Source: Nostoc sp. LEGE 06077
GTDB lineage: Bacteria; Cyanobacteriota; Cyanobacteriia; Cyanobacteriales; Nostocaceae
Direction of reading: 5' to 3'
Length of the DNA: 64,000 bases
NCBI RefSeq assembly: GCF_015207705.1
Contig: NZ_JADEWI010000011.1
Coordinates: 1 to 64,000 of the forward strand
In this document: positions 8,459 to 16,993 of the stretch, one piece after another
How the letters are laid out: the number at the start of each line of letters is the position of its first letter
How positions within the stretch are numbered: position 1 is the stretch's first letter
Program-made: the position numbers and the translations under genes
The notes under the pieces: generated by a model
What the model was told of the DNA's origin: nothing
Databases searched by the model: none
Seen by the model: the letters and a program-made list of their open reading frames with translations, nothing else

Positions 8459-9700
8459 TTACACCGCAGTAACTAACAAAACGTGAACTTCTTCTCCTGG
8501 TGTAATTAATGTTTGACCTACAGGTAAAACGGCTAAGGCATTGGTTTGAGCTAAGTTAATTAAATTACCAGAATTATGAGTACCGCCAGCTTTGTGAAAT
8601 TCGTAAACACCGTTAACTAAATTTAAGCGACCCCAAATATAAGTTTCGCGTTTGCCATTGGTGCGTAATTCATCATGCGATCGCACCTTAATAAATTTTG
8701 CCTCCCAACCTTCAGCAAGTCCAGATAGTTTTTTAATTGCTGGTTGTACAAACCGCCAAAAAGTTACCAAAGCCGAAACAGGATTTCCTGGTAAACCAAA
8801 GTAAATTGCTGAATCTTGATTCGGAAAATTCGCCACAGTTAAAGGTTTTCCGGGTGTCATTTCTACAGCCCGAATCTGAATTTCTGCTCCTAAAGTTTCG
8901 AGAATTTTATCAACATAATCATATTCACCAACAGAAACCCCACCAGAAGAAAGCACAATATCCGCATTAGCTATGGCGTAAGCAATTGTTTCTTGTAAAG
9001 CAACTGGATTATCTTTAACAATGCCTAATAATATAGGTTCCGCCCCACTTTCTCTGACTAAAGTTGCCAAGGCATAATTATTAGAATCGACAATTTGACC
9101 GGGTTGTAGTAGTGTATCTGGTGTCACCAATTCATCGCCAGTAGAAAAAATCGCTACTCGCTGACGGCGGTAAACTTTGACTTGGGGACACTGGGCTGCG
9201 GCTAATACAGCAATTTCCGCCGCCTTTAATTTAATTCCGGCTGGTAAAAGTTGGGTTCCAGCTTGATAGTAAGATGCTTTACGGCGGATAAACTCTTGTG
9301 GTTTGGGTGCGGCTTGAATAAACACGCGATTTTCCTCGCGGCTTGTCCTCTCTTGCATCACTACGGTATCTGCACCCTCTGGAATCACCGCACCAGTAAA
9401 AATTCTCGCTGCTTGTCCTGGTTGAATTGTCGATTTAGGTTGATATCCCGCCGGAATTTCCTCAATAATTTCTAAGATAGCTGGTTTTTCAGCATTAGCT
9501 TGCTGTAAATCTGCATAACGGACTGCATAGCCATCCATTGCGGAGTTATCCCAATGGGGAAAATCTAGCTGGCTGGTGATGGGGTTTGCCAGAATGCGAT
9601 CGCTTGCTGCCAATAAATCTACAATTTCTATATCCTGCTGATCATCTAACGGTTTGACTAAATTTAAAATAATTACTTCTGCATCCTTGACCGATAACAT
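8459..9700 (-). CDS. moeA: Molybdopterin molybdotransferase MoeA
   Basis: Inserts molybdate into adenylylated molybdopterin in the last step of molybdenum cofactor synthesis, in the cytoplasm. The 413 residues show the usual order: N-terminal MoeA domain (DFPHWDNSAMDGYAVR, TGAVIPEGADTVVMQE), the central MoCF domain (FSTGDELV, IVDSNNY, SGGVSVGEYDY) and AIYFGLPGNPVSALVTFW, then the C-terminal barrel (GGTHNSGNLINLAQTNALAV). Length and motifs are normal. No other Mo-cofactor gene is directly adjacent; a MoeB-like gene lies about 8 kb away. Confidence 0.95.
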   Translation of the reverse strand: MLSVKDAEVIILNLVKPLDDQQDIEIVDLLAASDRILANPITSQLDFPHWDNSAMDGYAVRYADLQQANAEKPAILEIIEEIPAGYQPKSTIQPGQAARIFTGAVIPEGADTVVMQERTSREENRVFIQAAPKPQEFIRRKASYYQAGTQLLPAGIKLKAAEIAVLAAAQCPQVKVYRRQRVAIFSTGDELVTPDTLLQPGQIVDSNNYALATLVRESGAEPILLGIVKDNPVALQETIAYAIANADIVLSSGGVSVGEYDYVDKILETLGAEIQIRAVEMTPGKPLTVANFPNQDSAIYFGLPGNPVSALVTFWRFVQPAIKKLSGLAEGWEAKFIKVRSHDELRTNGKRETYIWGRLNLVNGVYEFHKAGGTHNSGNLINLAQTNALAVLPVGQTLITPGEEVHVLLVTAV

Positions 9701-9738
9701 AACATCTAACCCAGTTTTATTAAAAAATATTGACTTTA

Positions 9739-10026
9739 TCAGTGTTCATTTGCTGTTTTGGCAATTTGATAATTACTGATTGCTTCTCCCGTAATTTCTG
9801 CATAAAGTACATCGGGGTCAAAATCTGCACTATTTTCCCAGTAAATAGTTCCCCACTCAGAATTTATTTTCACTTGTTGGAAATAGTTAATATCTTTTAG
9901 TGGCGCAAAAATCCCTGTAAAAGAAATTAATTTACTAATATCAATAATTCCTTGTTTATTATCTTCAAATTTGATGTACAGTTGATAACCTTCTTTTGGT
10001 TCGACTGCAATAATATCTTTTAGCAT
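9739..10026 (-). CDS. DUF2442-type small protein
   Basis: A protein of 95 residues beginning MLKDIIAVEPKEGYQLYIKFED, with GIIDISKLISFTGIFAPL and YWENSADFDPDVLYAEI. These match the small DUF2442 family, commonly found downstream of DUF4160 proteins in bacteria and cyanobacteria. The pair is often described as toxin-antitoxin-like, although I know of no firm mechanism. Here it starts three bases after the end of the DUF4160 frame, so translation was probably coupled. DUF2442 itself looks intact. Confidence 0.8.
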   Translation of the reverse strand: MLKDIIAVEPKEGYQLYIKFEDNKQGIIDISKLISFTGIFAPLKDINYFQQVKINSEWGTIYWENSADFDPDVLYAEITGEAISNYQIAKTANEH

Positions 10027-10029
10027 GGC

Positions 10030-10290
10030 TTATTCCAGTGGTTCAATTTTTTCTAGAGGACTATTGAGTCTAGCTTTTTCCCAGTTATCCATCAATTATG
10101 CTTTATGTAAATTCGCCCATTCCAGTACAAGTGCTAATACTCTGGAAGATAGTTTACCTTCTAATATAGATAAAGTTTCAATATCAATAATTGCTTTTTG
10201 TTGATTATAACGAACATGGAAATGTGGCGGTGGATGGTCGTTATAATACATGGTAATAATAATTCCTAGAAAACGGCTAATTTCTGGCAT
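10030..10290 (-). pseudogene. DUF4160-type gene with in-frame premature stop
   Basis: The frame starts at the ATG at 10290 (MPEISRFLGIIITMYYNDH) and shows the DUF4160 hallmarks DHPPPHFHVRY and LVLEWANLHKA. It then hits TAA at 10096-10098. Beyond that stop the same frame continues without another break as LMDNWEKARLNSPLEKIEPL to a TAA at 10030-10032, which is the usual family C-terminus. Family members normally have Glu at about this place, so a single G-to-T change (GAA to TAA) would explain it. The truncated product would be 64 residues instead of 86. It may be dead, partly active, or read through. Confidence 0.75.
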
Positions 10291-10533
10291 TAGAACAATA
10301 GTAAGATGAAGTTTTATGTTTACAGGATTTACGCAAAAAACTCTCAAACTCTCATTTCTCTGTGACCTCTGTGTCTGGAGTGGTTAGATTTTCCGTAGCC
10401 TCTGCATAAGTCCTGATTTAGTTGGTGTGACTTTGGGCTTTTGCAGCAAAGCAAACACCTCAGATGTCACCTTAATATTAAAAATAGAAGCATAGATTAT
10501 TTCCCAACCTCTAAATAAAAATACTTATTTTAT

Positions 10534-11091
10534 ATGACTATCGAAAGGATTCCGCAAAAACACTATCCCAAAGCTGAGATTTGGCGGCGCGGTATGGCTT
10601 TGGGACTGGATTTTTTGGGTGCTTGGTTAATCAGTTCGTTATTTGGTAGTAATAGTTTCGGTATTCAATTCGTTCAAATTTTAGTTTTTATCTTTTGTTG
10701 GCTGATTTTGCGGGTAGTAGTGGTATTTAACAATCGAGGGCAAAGTTTAGGACGCTGGGCTTTTGACTTGAAAATCTTAGAAGTGGAAAATGGCCAAGTC
10801 GTGGGGAGAATTCCTCAGTTGCTGGCACTGGTGAAGCGAGAAGCTATAATTGGCTTTGGTGCTTTGTTGGTCTCGATCGCCCTTGGCAACATTCGAGCTA
10901 ATCCCACTGCTATACTGCTATTGCTTCCTCTGGCAATAGACTGTGGTGCAGCTTTCTCTGATACCCAGTTGCGACAAGCGTTGCATGACCGTTACGCTAG
11001 AACGTTCATAGTTTCGTCGCGGCGGGGCTACTCGCTTGATTTAAAAATTAAGCGTTTAGTTGATACTTTGCAACGAAATGTGCGAAGATAG
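10534..11091 (+). CDS. RDD family membrane protein
   Basis: A protein of 185 residues with three to four hydrophobic segments: [50 protein letters not shown] and [13 protein letters not shown]. The RDD family features are [14 protein letters not shown] near the start, [16 protein letters not shown], and a late [12 protein letters not shown]. Function is unknown; RDD proteins have been proposed as transporters or exchangers. It lies 44 bases upstream of rpmG on the same strand and may be transcribed with the ribosomal protein genes. Confidence 0.85.
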   Translation: MTIERIPQKHYPKAEIWRRGMALGLDFLGAWLISSLFGSNSFGIQFVQILVFIFCWLILRVVVVFNNRGQSLGRWAFDLKILEVENGQVVGRIPQLLALVKREAIIGFGALLVSIALGNIRANPTAILLLLPLAIDCGAAFSDTQLRQALHDRYARTFIVSSRRGYSLDLKIKRLVDTLQRNVRR

Positions 11092-11135
11092 TCATTTGTG
11101 TAAATTTCTCTTCAGGCTTTACTGTTTGTAAGATT

Positions 11136-11330
11136 ATGGCTAAGAGTAAAGGTGCTCGCATTATCGTGACACTAGAATGTACCGAATGTCGTAGTAATCC
11201 AGACAAGCGTTCTCCTGGTGTGTCCCGGTATACCACCATGAAGAACCGTCGTAATACGACTAACCGTTTAGAACTGAGCAAGTTCTGTACCCACTGCAAC
11301 AAACATACCGTTCACAAGGAAATCAAGTAA
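11136..11330 (+). CDS. rpmG: 50S ribosomal protein L33
   Basis: Ribosomal protein of 64 residues, beginning [18 protein letters not shown] and containing the Cys pairs CTEC and CTHC expected for a zinc-binding L33. The C-terminal part [12 protein letters not shown] is typical of the cyanobacterial/plastid type. It is two bases from rpsR, so the two are co-transcribed, as is common in cyanobacteria and plastids. Confidence 0.97.
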   Translation: MAKSKGARIIVTLECTECRSNPDKRSPGVSRYTTMKNRRNTTNRLELSKFCTHCNKHTVHKEIK

Positions 11331-11332
11331 AG

Positions 11333-11548
11333 ATGAGTTACTATCGCCGTCGTCTGTCTCCCATTAAGCCAGGAGAACCAATCGATTACAAAGATGTTGA
11401 TTTATTGCGGAAGTTTATTACCGAACGGGGCAAAATATTACCTCGGCGGATTACTGGGCTGACTTGTCAGCAACAGCGAGAGTTAACATTAGCAATTAAA
11501 CGATCGCGGATTGTGGCATTGTTGCCATTCATCAACGCTGAAGGCTAA
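11333..11548 (+). CDS. rpsR: 30S ribosomal protein S18
   Basis: Ribosomal protein of 71 residues with the family core [39 protein letters not shown] and RIVALLPFI. It starts two bases after the rpmG stop; the ribosome binding site AAGGAAA lies in the end of rpmG. Confidence 0.97.
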   Translation: MSYYRRRLSPIKPGEPIDYKDVDLLRKFITERGKILPRRITGLTCQQQRELTLAIKRSRIVALLPFINAEG

Positions 11549-11565
11549 ATCAATTTTAAAATTAG

Positions 11566-11626
11566 GATTTTAGATTTTGGATTAATTAAGAAAAGCTTTG
11601 TCTTTCTGAGTCCAAAATCTCAAATC
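11566..11626. repeat. Inverted repeat between rpsR and the RNase gene
   Basis: Arms GATTTTAGATTTTGGA (11566-11581) and TCCAAAATCTCAAATC (11611-11626) pair at 15 of 16 positions around a 29-base loop. There is no T run, so it is not a classical terminator. More copies of the ATTTTAGATTT/CTAATATCTAAAAT theme follow to about 11710. It may be an mRNA processing or attenuation structure between ribosomal protein genes and an exonuclease gene. Confidence 0.55.
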
Positions 11627-11728
11627 TGAAATAATAAAGTGTAAAATTGGTTGCTACATAAAAATTCTGGGATTTAAAAATTATTAAATCCAACATCTAA
11701 TATCTAAAATTATAAGAGTGCGAGAGTT

Positions 11729-13789
11729 GTGGAGAAGGGGACGCTAGTTGAATTTAGGGTTCAAGGCGATCGCCGTCTGGGTGTAGTAGATCGCCCAGAT
11801 GGTAAGACCCGTTGGTTTGTGGTAGATGAACGTGGTCAATCCCACAGCCTCGCGCCGAGACAAATTACTTATACAGTTAACGGACAAACTTACAAGTCCT
11901 CAGAAATCGCCAAATTTCTAGATGAAGTCAAGCCATATTTAGACCCATCTAGCTTAGAAGTGGCGTGGGAATTATTGGTGGAAGATGGGGAAACCGTTAC
12001 ACCATCGCAAATGGCAAATCTGCTGTTTTCCGCATCAGACCCAACCCCTTGTTATGCAGCCCATTGCTTGTTATCAGATGACAAACTCTACTTCAAGCAA
12101 AAAGCTGATGCTTATGAACCGCGCACAACGGCTCAAGTCGCAGAACGTAAGCACCAAATAGAAGTAGAAACTCTCAAAGCCAAGGGACAGCAGGAATTTT
12201 TAGTCCGGGTAGAAGAAGCACTCAAAGGTGAGGCGGTAGAATGGCAAAGACATGACCGCCATCGCCTAGAAGCATTAGAAAAATACGCAGCCTTAATGGC
12301 TGATATTGTGCGGGAGGGAGTAAAATATGATGCCCTAGCTAGGGCTTACCCTCCTCCAGCACCAGTCTTAGAAACGATGAATATGCTGGGGCGGCCTGCA
12401 ACCCCCCAAGGAGCTTTTCAATTATTAATAGACCTGGGCTGGTGGAGTCCATATGAGAACTTGTTCCTGCGTCGTTCGTCAATTCCAGTTCAGTTTCCTA
12501 GCAAGGTATTAGAAGTGGCGCAACAGCGTTTGGATTCCCCAACCACAGACTTAGATGTAAATCGCCTAGATTTGACCCATCTGAAAGTTTACACAATTGA
12601 TGATGAAAGTACGACTGAGATAGATGATGGTCTGAGTTGGGAATCCTTGACCGATGGTAGGGAAAGATTGTGGGTACATATTGCTGACCCAACACGCTGG
12701 TTAGAGCCAGAAGATGATTTAGACTTAGAAGCCAGAAAGCGCGGAAGTACCGTTTATTTGCCGACAGGGATGGTTCCCATGTTCCCGGAAATCTTGGCAA
12801 CTGGGCCAATGAGTCTGGTACAGGGGAGAATTTGTTGCGCCCTGAGTTTTGGAATTATTTTAGATAGTACCGGAGCAGTAGAAGATTACAGCATTCATGC
12901 CAGCTTAATTAAACCAACTTATCGCCTTACCTATGAAGATGTGGATGAGATGGTGCAAATAGGCGTGCAAGCTGAACCAGAAATTGAAGCGATCGCTAAT
13001 TGGGCAAAAAAGCGAAAATCTTGGCGCTACAACCAAGGAGCCATCAGCATTAATATGCCAGAGGCGATGATTAAAGTTAAAGGCGATGAGATCAGCATTG
13101 ATATTTTAGATGATTCCTCATCGCGGCAACTGGTGGCAGAAATGATGATTCTTGCTGGTGAAGTAGCCGCCCGTTACGGTAAAACTCATAACATACCCTT
13201 GCCCTTTCGCGGTCAGCCACAGCCAGAATTACCCCCAGAAGAAGAATTAATTCAATTACCAGCCGGGTTCGTCCGTGCTTGTGCGATGCGGCGGTGTATG
13301 CCCAAAAGCGAAATGAGCATCACTCCTTTACGCCACGCAGGTTTGGGTTTAGATACCTATACTCAAGCAACTTCTCCCATCCGCCGCTACAGTGATTTAC
13401 TCACCCATTTTCAACTCAAAGCCCACTTGCGGGGTGAAGTTTTGCCATTTTCCGCCGACCAACTCAAAGAAGTGATGATGACTGTCTCTAGCATTACCCA
13501 AGAAGTAACAATGGTGGAACGCCAAACTAATAGATATTGGGCTTTAGAATATCTCCGCCGTCATCCAGAGCAAATTTGGTCAGTTACCGTTTTAATGTGG
13601 CTGCGAGAAGACAGTAACTTAGCACTAATTTTATTAGAAGATTTGGGCTTGCAGTTACCAATGATTTTTAAACGTCCTGCAACATTAGGTGAACAGTTAT
13701 TAGTAAAAGTGAGCATCGCCGATCCGCAAAAAGACATGATTCAATTTCAGGAAATCATGTATCAAGAAGCTCAGTCTGCGGCTAATTAA
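11729..13789 (+). CDS. RNase II/R family 3'-5' exoribonuclease
   Basis: Processive single-strand RNA exonuclease of the RNB family, 686 residues. It starts at a GTG at 11729 (MEKGTLVEFRVQGDRRLG). Residues about 1-60 form a small beta-barrel-like N domain. The RNB domain begins near residue 280 with TIDDESTTEIDDGLSWE and includes the catalytic HIADPTRWL aspartates and the late TSPIRRYSDLLTHFQL motif, followed by a short S1-like end. It is shorter than E. coli RNase R and closer to the cyanobacterial/chloroplast RNR1 type. Position after rpmG-rpsR is common in cyanobacteria. Confidence 0.93.
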   Translation: MEKGTLVEFRVQGDRRLGVVDRPDGKTRWFVVDERGQSHSLAPRQITYTVNGQTYKSSEIAKFLDEVKPYLDPSSLEVAWELLVEDGETVTPSQMANLLFSASDPTPCYAAHCLLSDDKLYFKQKADAYEPRTTAQVAERKHQIEVETLKAKGQQEFLVRVEEALKGEAVEWQRHDRHRLEALEKYAALMADIVREGVKYDALARAYPPPAPVLETMNMLGRPATPQGAFQLLIDLGWWSPYENLFLRRSSIPVQFPSKVLEVAQQRLDSPTTDLDVNRLDLTHLKVYTIDDESTTEIDDGLSWESLTDGRERLWVHIADPTRWLEPEDDLDLEARKRGSTVYLPTGMVPMFPEILATGPMSLVQGRICCALSFGIILDSTGAVEDYSIHASLIKPTYRLTYEDVDEMVQIGVQAEPEIEAIANWAKKRKSWRYNQGAISINMPEAMIKVKGDEISIDILDDSSSRQLVAEMMILAGEVAARYGKTHNIPLPFRGQPQPELPPEEELIQLPAGFVRACAMRRCMPKSEMSITPLRHAGLGLDTYTQATSPIRRYSDLLTHFQLKAHLRGEVLPFSADQLKEVMMTVSSITQEVTMVERQTNRYWALEYLRRHPEQIWSVTVLMWLREDSNLALILLEDLGLQLPMIFKRPATLGEQLLVKVSIADPQKDMIQFQEIMYQEAQSAAN

Positions 13790-13870
13790 TTCGCGCTGTC
13801 TATAGATAAATTTAGTAGCGATTGACTTAGTTAAAATATAAATGCAAGCTTCTTCGCAGGTATCCTAGTA

Positions 13871-13979
13871 ATGTTCCGCACGACAGTTACTGACACTGGA
13901 CAAATCACTTTCACCGCAGAAATCCGGGAGTAGGGTCGAATTTGTTATCGATGCAGATGGTCAGGTGAAAAGCTTCTGA
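13871..13979 (+). pseudogene. Relic of an AbrB/MazE-type antitoxin gene
   Basis: From the ATG at 13871 the frame reads MFRTTVTDTGQITFTAEIRE and then TAG. In a shifted frame shortly after, VEFVIDADGQVK appears, ending at TGA 13977. Together they resemble the swapped-hairpin SpoVT-AbrB fold (TVTDTGQITLPAEIRE...GDRVEFVIDADGQVKL), with roughly 20-30 bases missing from the middle and the C-terminal tail lost. No toxin gene is adjacent, so this looks like a decayed toxin-antitoxin remnant. Confidence 0.65.
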
Positions 13980-14075
13980 GTTAAATAACTGTAAAACAGT
14001 GTCCGAAGGTACTCTTGCGACTAACTAAATTTTGATATCTTCCTGATAACAACGAAAATGTTGTCAGGTAGATTA

Positions 14076-14789
14076 ATGACGCGAATTAATGGATTTATTG
14101 GTCGCCGTAACTTTTTGAAATTTGCCGGAACAAGTGGTTTAGCGATCGCCGCTACAACTATTGGTGGTAGTTTAACAGGTAGTATCGAGCAAACTGCGAT
14201 CGCTGATGTTAGTCCAGCTAATTTTAATCCAGTCAACCCTGGTCAAGCTATCAAACTTTTGCTGGATGGAAATCAAAGATTTATCCAATACAAACGTCAA
14301 TATCCCCATCAATCATTGGCACGTTTACAATTAGTAGCTAAAGCACAGTATCCTTTTGCCGCTATTTTAGGTTGTGCTGACTCCAGAGTTCCAGCGGAAA
14401 TTATTTTCGACCAAGGACTAGGAGATTTATTTGTGGTACGAGTTGCTGGTAATGTCGCCAGTGATATGGTTATCGGTAGTTTAGAATATACTACAGCCGT
14501 ATTAGGCACACAACTGATTGTCGTTTTAGGTCATACAAAATGCGGTGCTGTTGCAGCAGCAGGTAAAAATGAACCTCTGCCTGGTAGGATGGGCTATATG
14601 GCAGAAAGTATCAAACCTGCATTAACCAACTTAAATTCTCATGATGCCGTCATTGCCAATGTGCAGTATCAGGCGAAAAAATTGCAACAAAGTTCCACCA
14701 TATTAGGTCAGAGGTTGCAATCAGACAAACTCAAAATTATTGGTGCTTGCTACGATATCGATACTGGCAAAGTTAATCTCATTCCTTAG
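14076..14789 (+). CDS. Tat-exported beta-carbonic anhydrase (copy 1)
   Basis: Interconverts CO2 and bicarbonate. The 237-residue protein starts at the ATG at 14076 (MTRINGFIGRRNFLKFAG); an ATG 18 bases upstream is less well placed. The N-terminus is a twin-arginine signal: GRRNFLKFAG followed by a hydrophobic stretch and ADVS. The beta-class zinc site is complete: CADSRVP with the Cys and the Asp-Arg dyad, and GHTKCGA with the His and second Cys. Export by Tat, folded with zinc, would put it in the periplasm or thylakoid lumen. A second copy follows at 15186. EcaB of Synechocystis is a known exported beta-type enzyme that could be related. Confidence 0.92.
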   Translation: MTRINGFIGRRNFLKFAGTSGLAIAATTIGGSLTGSIEQTAIADVSPANFNPVNPGQAIKLLLDGNQRFIQYKRQYPHQSLARLQLVAKAQYPFAAILGCADSRVPAEIIFDQGLGDLFVVRVAGNVASDMVIGSLEYTTAVLGTQLIVVLGHTKCGAVAAAGKNEPLPGRMGYMAESIKPALTNLNSHDAVIANVQYQAKKLQQSSTILGQRLQSDKLKIIGACYDIDTGKVNLIP

Positions 14790-15185
14790 TTTATAGCTAG
14801 ATTTAGCAAGCCTATTTAATTTGTGAAAATTGAGACACTTAGAACCCCGGCTTTTGGAAAAAGTCGGGGTTCTTGTAGTTGAAGAATATTTAGGAATATC
14901 ATAAACCCTACTTATTGCTTCTATACAAAGAAAATCAACCATAGACTAACACCACACTTAACCATATTATTCTTGTATGCAAATTAAGTTCAGTAGAGAT
15001 ACATTACTCTGATATATTTCAGTTGATGATAAAGATTGGAAATTACTAAGTTAAATCAATTAATTTCTCTTTACCTTGATAACGCGATATGCTATGTGGC
15101 AATCGCAGTTTCAGGTAACAGGATTTAACTTGATTTTGAAAACAGCAATTTAGGATAAATTTACTTTTGGGAGTGAGGTTGATTA
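14790..15185. other. Intergenic region between the two carbonic anhydrase genes
   Basis: Apart from the hairpin at 14841-14873 the sequence is AT-rich without recognisable genes. The region before 15186 holds the second gene's promoter by inference, with GGGAGTGAGG as a possible ribosome binding region. Confidence 0.5.
14841..14873. terminator. Hairpin AGAACCCCG / CGGGGTTCT
   Basis: A strong GC-rich stem after the first carbonic anhydrase gene, extended by CTTTT/AAAAG pairing towards the loop. It is followed by TGTAGTTG rather than a T run. This hairpin type recurs across cyanobacterial genomes. Here it could end transcription of the first gene or stabilise its mRNA. Confidence 0.55.
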
Positions 15186-15920
15186 ATGAGTAGAACTAAT
15201 GGATTTGTTGGGCGGCGGAATTTTATTAAATTAGCAGGTATAGGCAGTGTTGCTGTTGGTGCTAGTGCCACTGGTAGTATAATTTGGCAAGGAGAAAAAG
15301 CTATTGCCCAAGAACCATCTAAGCCTGAAGCAAAACCTCAAATAGTAGATCCCCAAGAAGCTTTAAAAAGATTAATAGATGGTAACAAAAGATTTATAGA
15401 AGATAAACGCATGAATCCAAATCAATCAAAATTGCGTTTACAAGAAATTTCTGCGGGTCAATATCCGTTTGCAGCAATACTAGGCTGTGGAGATTCTAGA
15501 GTTCCAGCCGAAATAGTTTTTGATCAGGGATTTGGAGACTTATTTATTGTACGGGTAGCTGGTAATATTGTTAGCCCAGAAGGCATTGGCAGCTTAGAAT
15601 TTGCCACGGCTGTATTAGGTGCGCCATTAATAGTAGTTTTAGGACATACAAAATGTGGTGCAGTCTCAGCTGCTGTTAAAGGTGATCCACTTCCAGGTAG
15701 AATTGGTGCTTTTGTGGAAGAAATAAAACCAGCCGTAGAACTTGTGAGAAATAAACCAGGTAATTTAGAAGATAATTCTGTAATATCTAATGTTCAATAC
15801 CAGGTAAAAAGGTTAGAAGAAAGCTCAACAATCTTAAGAGGACTGATCAAAGAAAAGAAACTAAAAATTGCTGGTGGTCGTTATGAGATAGCAACAGGAA
15901 AAGTTACATTGGTAGCTTGA
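15186..15920 (+). CDS. Tat-exported beta-carbonic anhydrase (copy 2)
   Basis: A 244-residue paralogue of the gene at 14076. The twin-arginine signal is GRRNFIKLAG, followed by a hydrophobic stretch and a likely cleavage after AIAQ. Zinc-site residues are conserved (ILGCGDSRVP, GHTKCGAVSAA). The two mature domains share long identical stretches (DQGxGDLFxVRVAGN, GSLExxTAVLG, VLGHTKCGAV) and both end in a short TGKVxL tail, so they arose by tandem duplication. The two differ in the residue after the active Cys (Ala in copy 1, Gly here) and in a longer linker after the signal. Confidence 0.92.
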   Translation: MSRTNGFVGRRNFIKLAGIGSVAVGASATGSIIWQGEKAIAQEPSKPEAKPQIVDPQEALKRLIDGNKRFIEDKRMNPNQSKLRLQEISAGQYPFAAILGCGDSRVPAEIVFDQGFGDLFIVRVAGNIVSPEGIGSLEFATAVLGAPLIVVLGHTKCGAVSAAVKGDPLPGRIGAFVEEIKPAVELVRNKPGNLEDNSVISNVQYQVKRLEESSTILRGLIKEKKLKIAGGRYEIATGKVTLVA

Positions 15921-16027
15921 TTTGTTCCGCATCTAGTTAATAAAGAGTGCAAATTTTGATAGGCTCAGATTATAGTCAACTTGAGTTGCTAAGTGAGCAT
16001 TTTTGCATAACAAAGTGTAGAGACTAT

Positions 16028-16050
16028 TAGGGTGGGCATTGCTCACCCTA
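16028..16050 (+). terminator. Likely terminator hairpin after the second carbonic anhydrase
   Basis: TAGGGTG (16028-16034) pairs with CACCCTA (16044-16050) around a short loop and is followed by TTTGTTT. It lies 107 bases after the stop of the gene at 15186. Confidence 0.6.
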
Positions 16051-16142
16051 TTTGTTTAAATAACGTTAAACTAGGACTTATGCTCTGTTATGAGTTAGAT
16101 ATATAGGAATCTGATTTGATTTCTGAACTTACTCGTGAAGGT

Positions 16143-16172
16143 AGGGAACAGGGAATAGGGAATAGGGAATAG
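16143..16172. repeat. Heptamer repeat GGAATAG
   Basis: GGGAACAGGGAATAGGGAATAGG-type tandem units, about four copies. A 14-base version of the same theme occurs near 56355. Confidence 0.75.
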
Positions 16173-16270
16173 AAACTGTACTGAGTTTTTTCAAATATCA
16201 AATATGAGTCCTATAGCAGTCCTAAATCATTTGTGAAATTTCTATATCTGATTCTTCTTTCTTACCTTTG

Positions 16271-16312
16271 CGTCCTTCTCTACGAGACGCTACGCGAAGG
16301 CGTTCTTGGCGG
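16271..16312. repeat. Dispersed palindromic repeat (CTACGAGACGCTACGCGAAGG type)
   Basis: Sequence around TACGAGACGCTACGCGAAGG is a recognisable repeat motif of Nostocales intergenic DNA. It sits in the non-coding stretch before the JAMM gene. Confidence 0.6.
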
Positions 16313-16454
16313 TTCGTTTCCTTATCTATATTTTTTTACGACTCATTTAGGATTGCTATATACTCAATTCATCTAATTACGATCGCCTGATTAGCAGTGT
16401 AGTAGAAGTCAAGCAACTTTTAGTCTCGTTTATTGACAAGCAGAATCGGAACTT

Positions 16455-16931
16455 TTGAATACAGCAGTTATTAATATCCTTCCACAACACATCCAAATTA
16501 TCCGCAGCCACGCTGAAAACACATACCCCGAAGAATGCTGCGGTATCATCCTTGGTTATCTAGAGAATCAAACAAAAACCGTCATCGAAATTATCCCTAC
16601 TGAAAATGCCTGGAGTGCTGAGTCAAGCAACTTCGCTCATAACGAAACAGAATACAGCGAAAGACGAAGATATGCGATCGCACCCCAAGTTATGTTACAA
16701 GTACAAAAATCTGCCAGGGATAAGTCGTTAAATATTATTGGGATTTATCACTCCCATCCTGACAATCCAGCGATTCCTTCCGAATGCGATCGCCAGTATG
16801 CTTGGCCTGCATACTCGTATATAATAGTTTCCGTCCAAAATGGCAAAGCTAATGAACTCCTCAGTTGGAGTCTTGACGACCAGCATCAGTTTCAACTAGA
16901 GACAATTGATACTATAAATTTAGCTACTTAA
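16455..16931 (+). CDS. JAMM/Mov34-type metallopeptidase (M67)
   Basis: Zinc peptidase of the JAB1/MPN fold, 158 residues, starting from a TTG at 16455. The catalytic motif is complete: Glu26 in PEECCG, then H99-S-H101 with seven residues to S109 and D112 (HSHPDNPAIPSECD). In bacteria such enzymes remove residues from small ubiquitin-like sulfur carriers, as Mec does with CysO in Mycobacterium. The next gene encodes a MoeB/ThiF-like activating enzyme with a rhodanese domain, which supports a role with a sulfur carrier. The carrier itself is not in this window. Confidence 0.88.
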   Translation: MNTAVINILPQHIQIIRSHAENTYPEECCGIILGYLENQTKTVIEIIPTENAWSAESSNFAHNETEYSERRRYAIAPQVMLQVQKSARDKSLNIIGIYHSHPDNPAIPSECDRQYAWPAYSYIIVSVQNGKANELLSWSLDDQHQFQLETIDTINLAT

Positions 16932-16993
16932 GTTAAATAACGACATCGTTTTTCGATACCATTAATAATTCGCTCGTCCACAGCAAAATTGCT

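Larger units (their letters stand above)
15921..16454. other. 534-base intergenic region rich in repeats
   Basis: Holds a terminator-like hairpin (16028-16050), a heptamer repeat (16143-16172) and a dispersed palindromic repeat (16271-16312). No gene is visible. The two stretches TCCTAAATCATTTGTGAAATT and ACTCATTTAGGATTGCTATA flank the last repeat as a rough inverted pair (TCCTAAAT / ATTTAGGA), suggesting a small inserted element. Confidence 0.5.
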
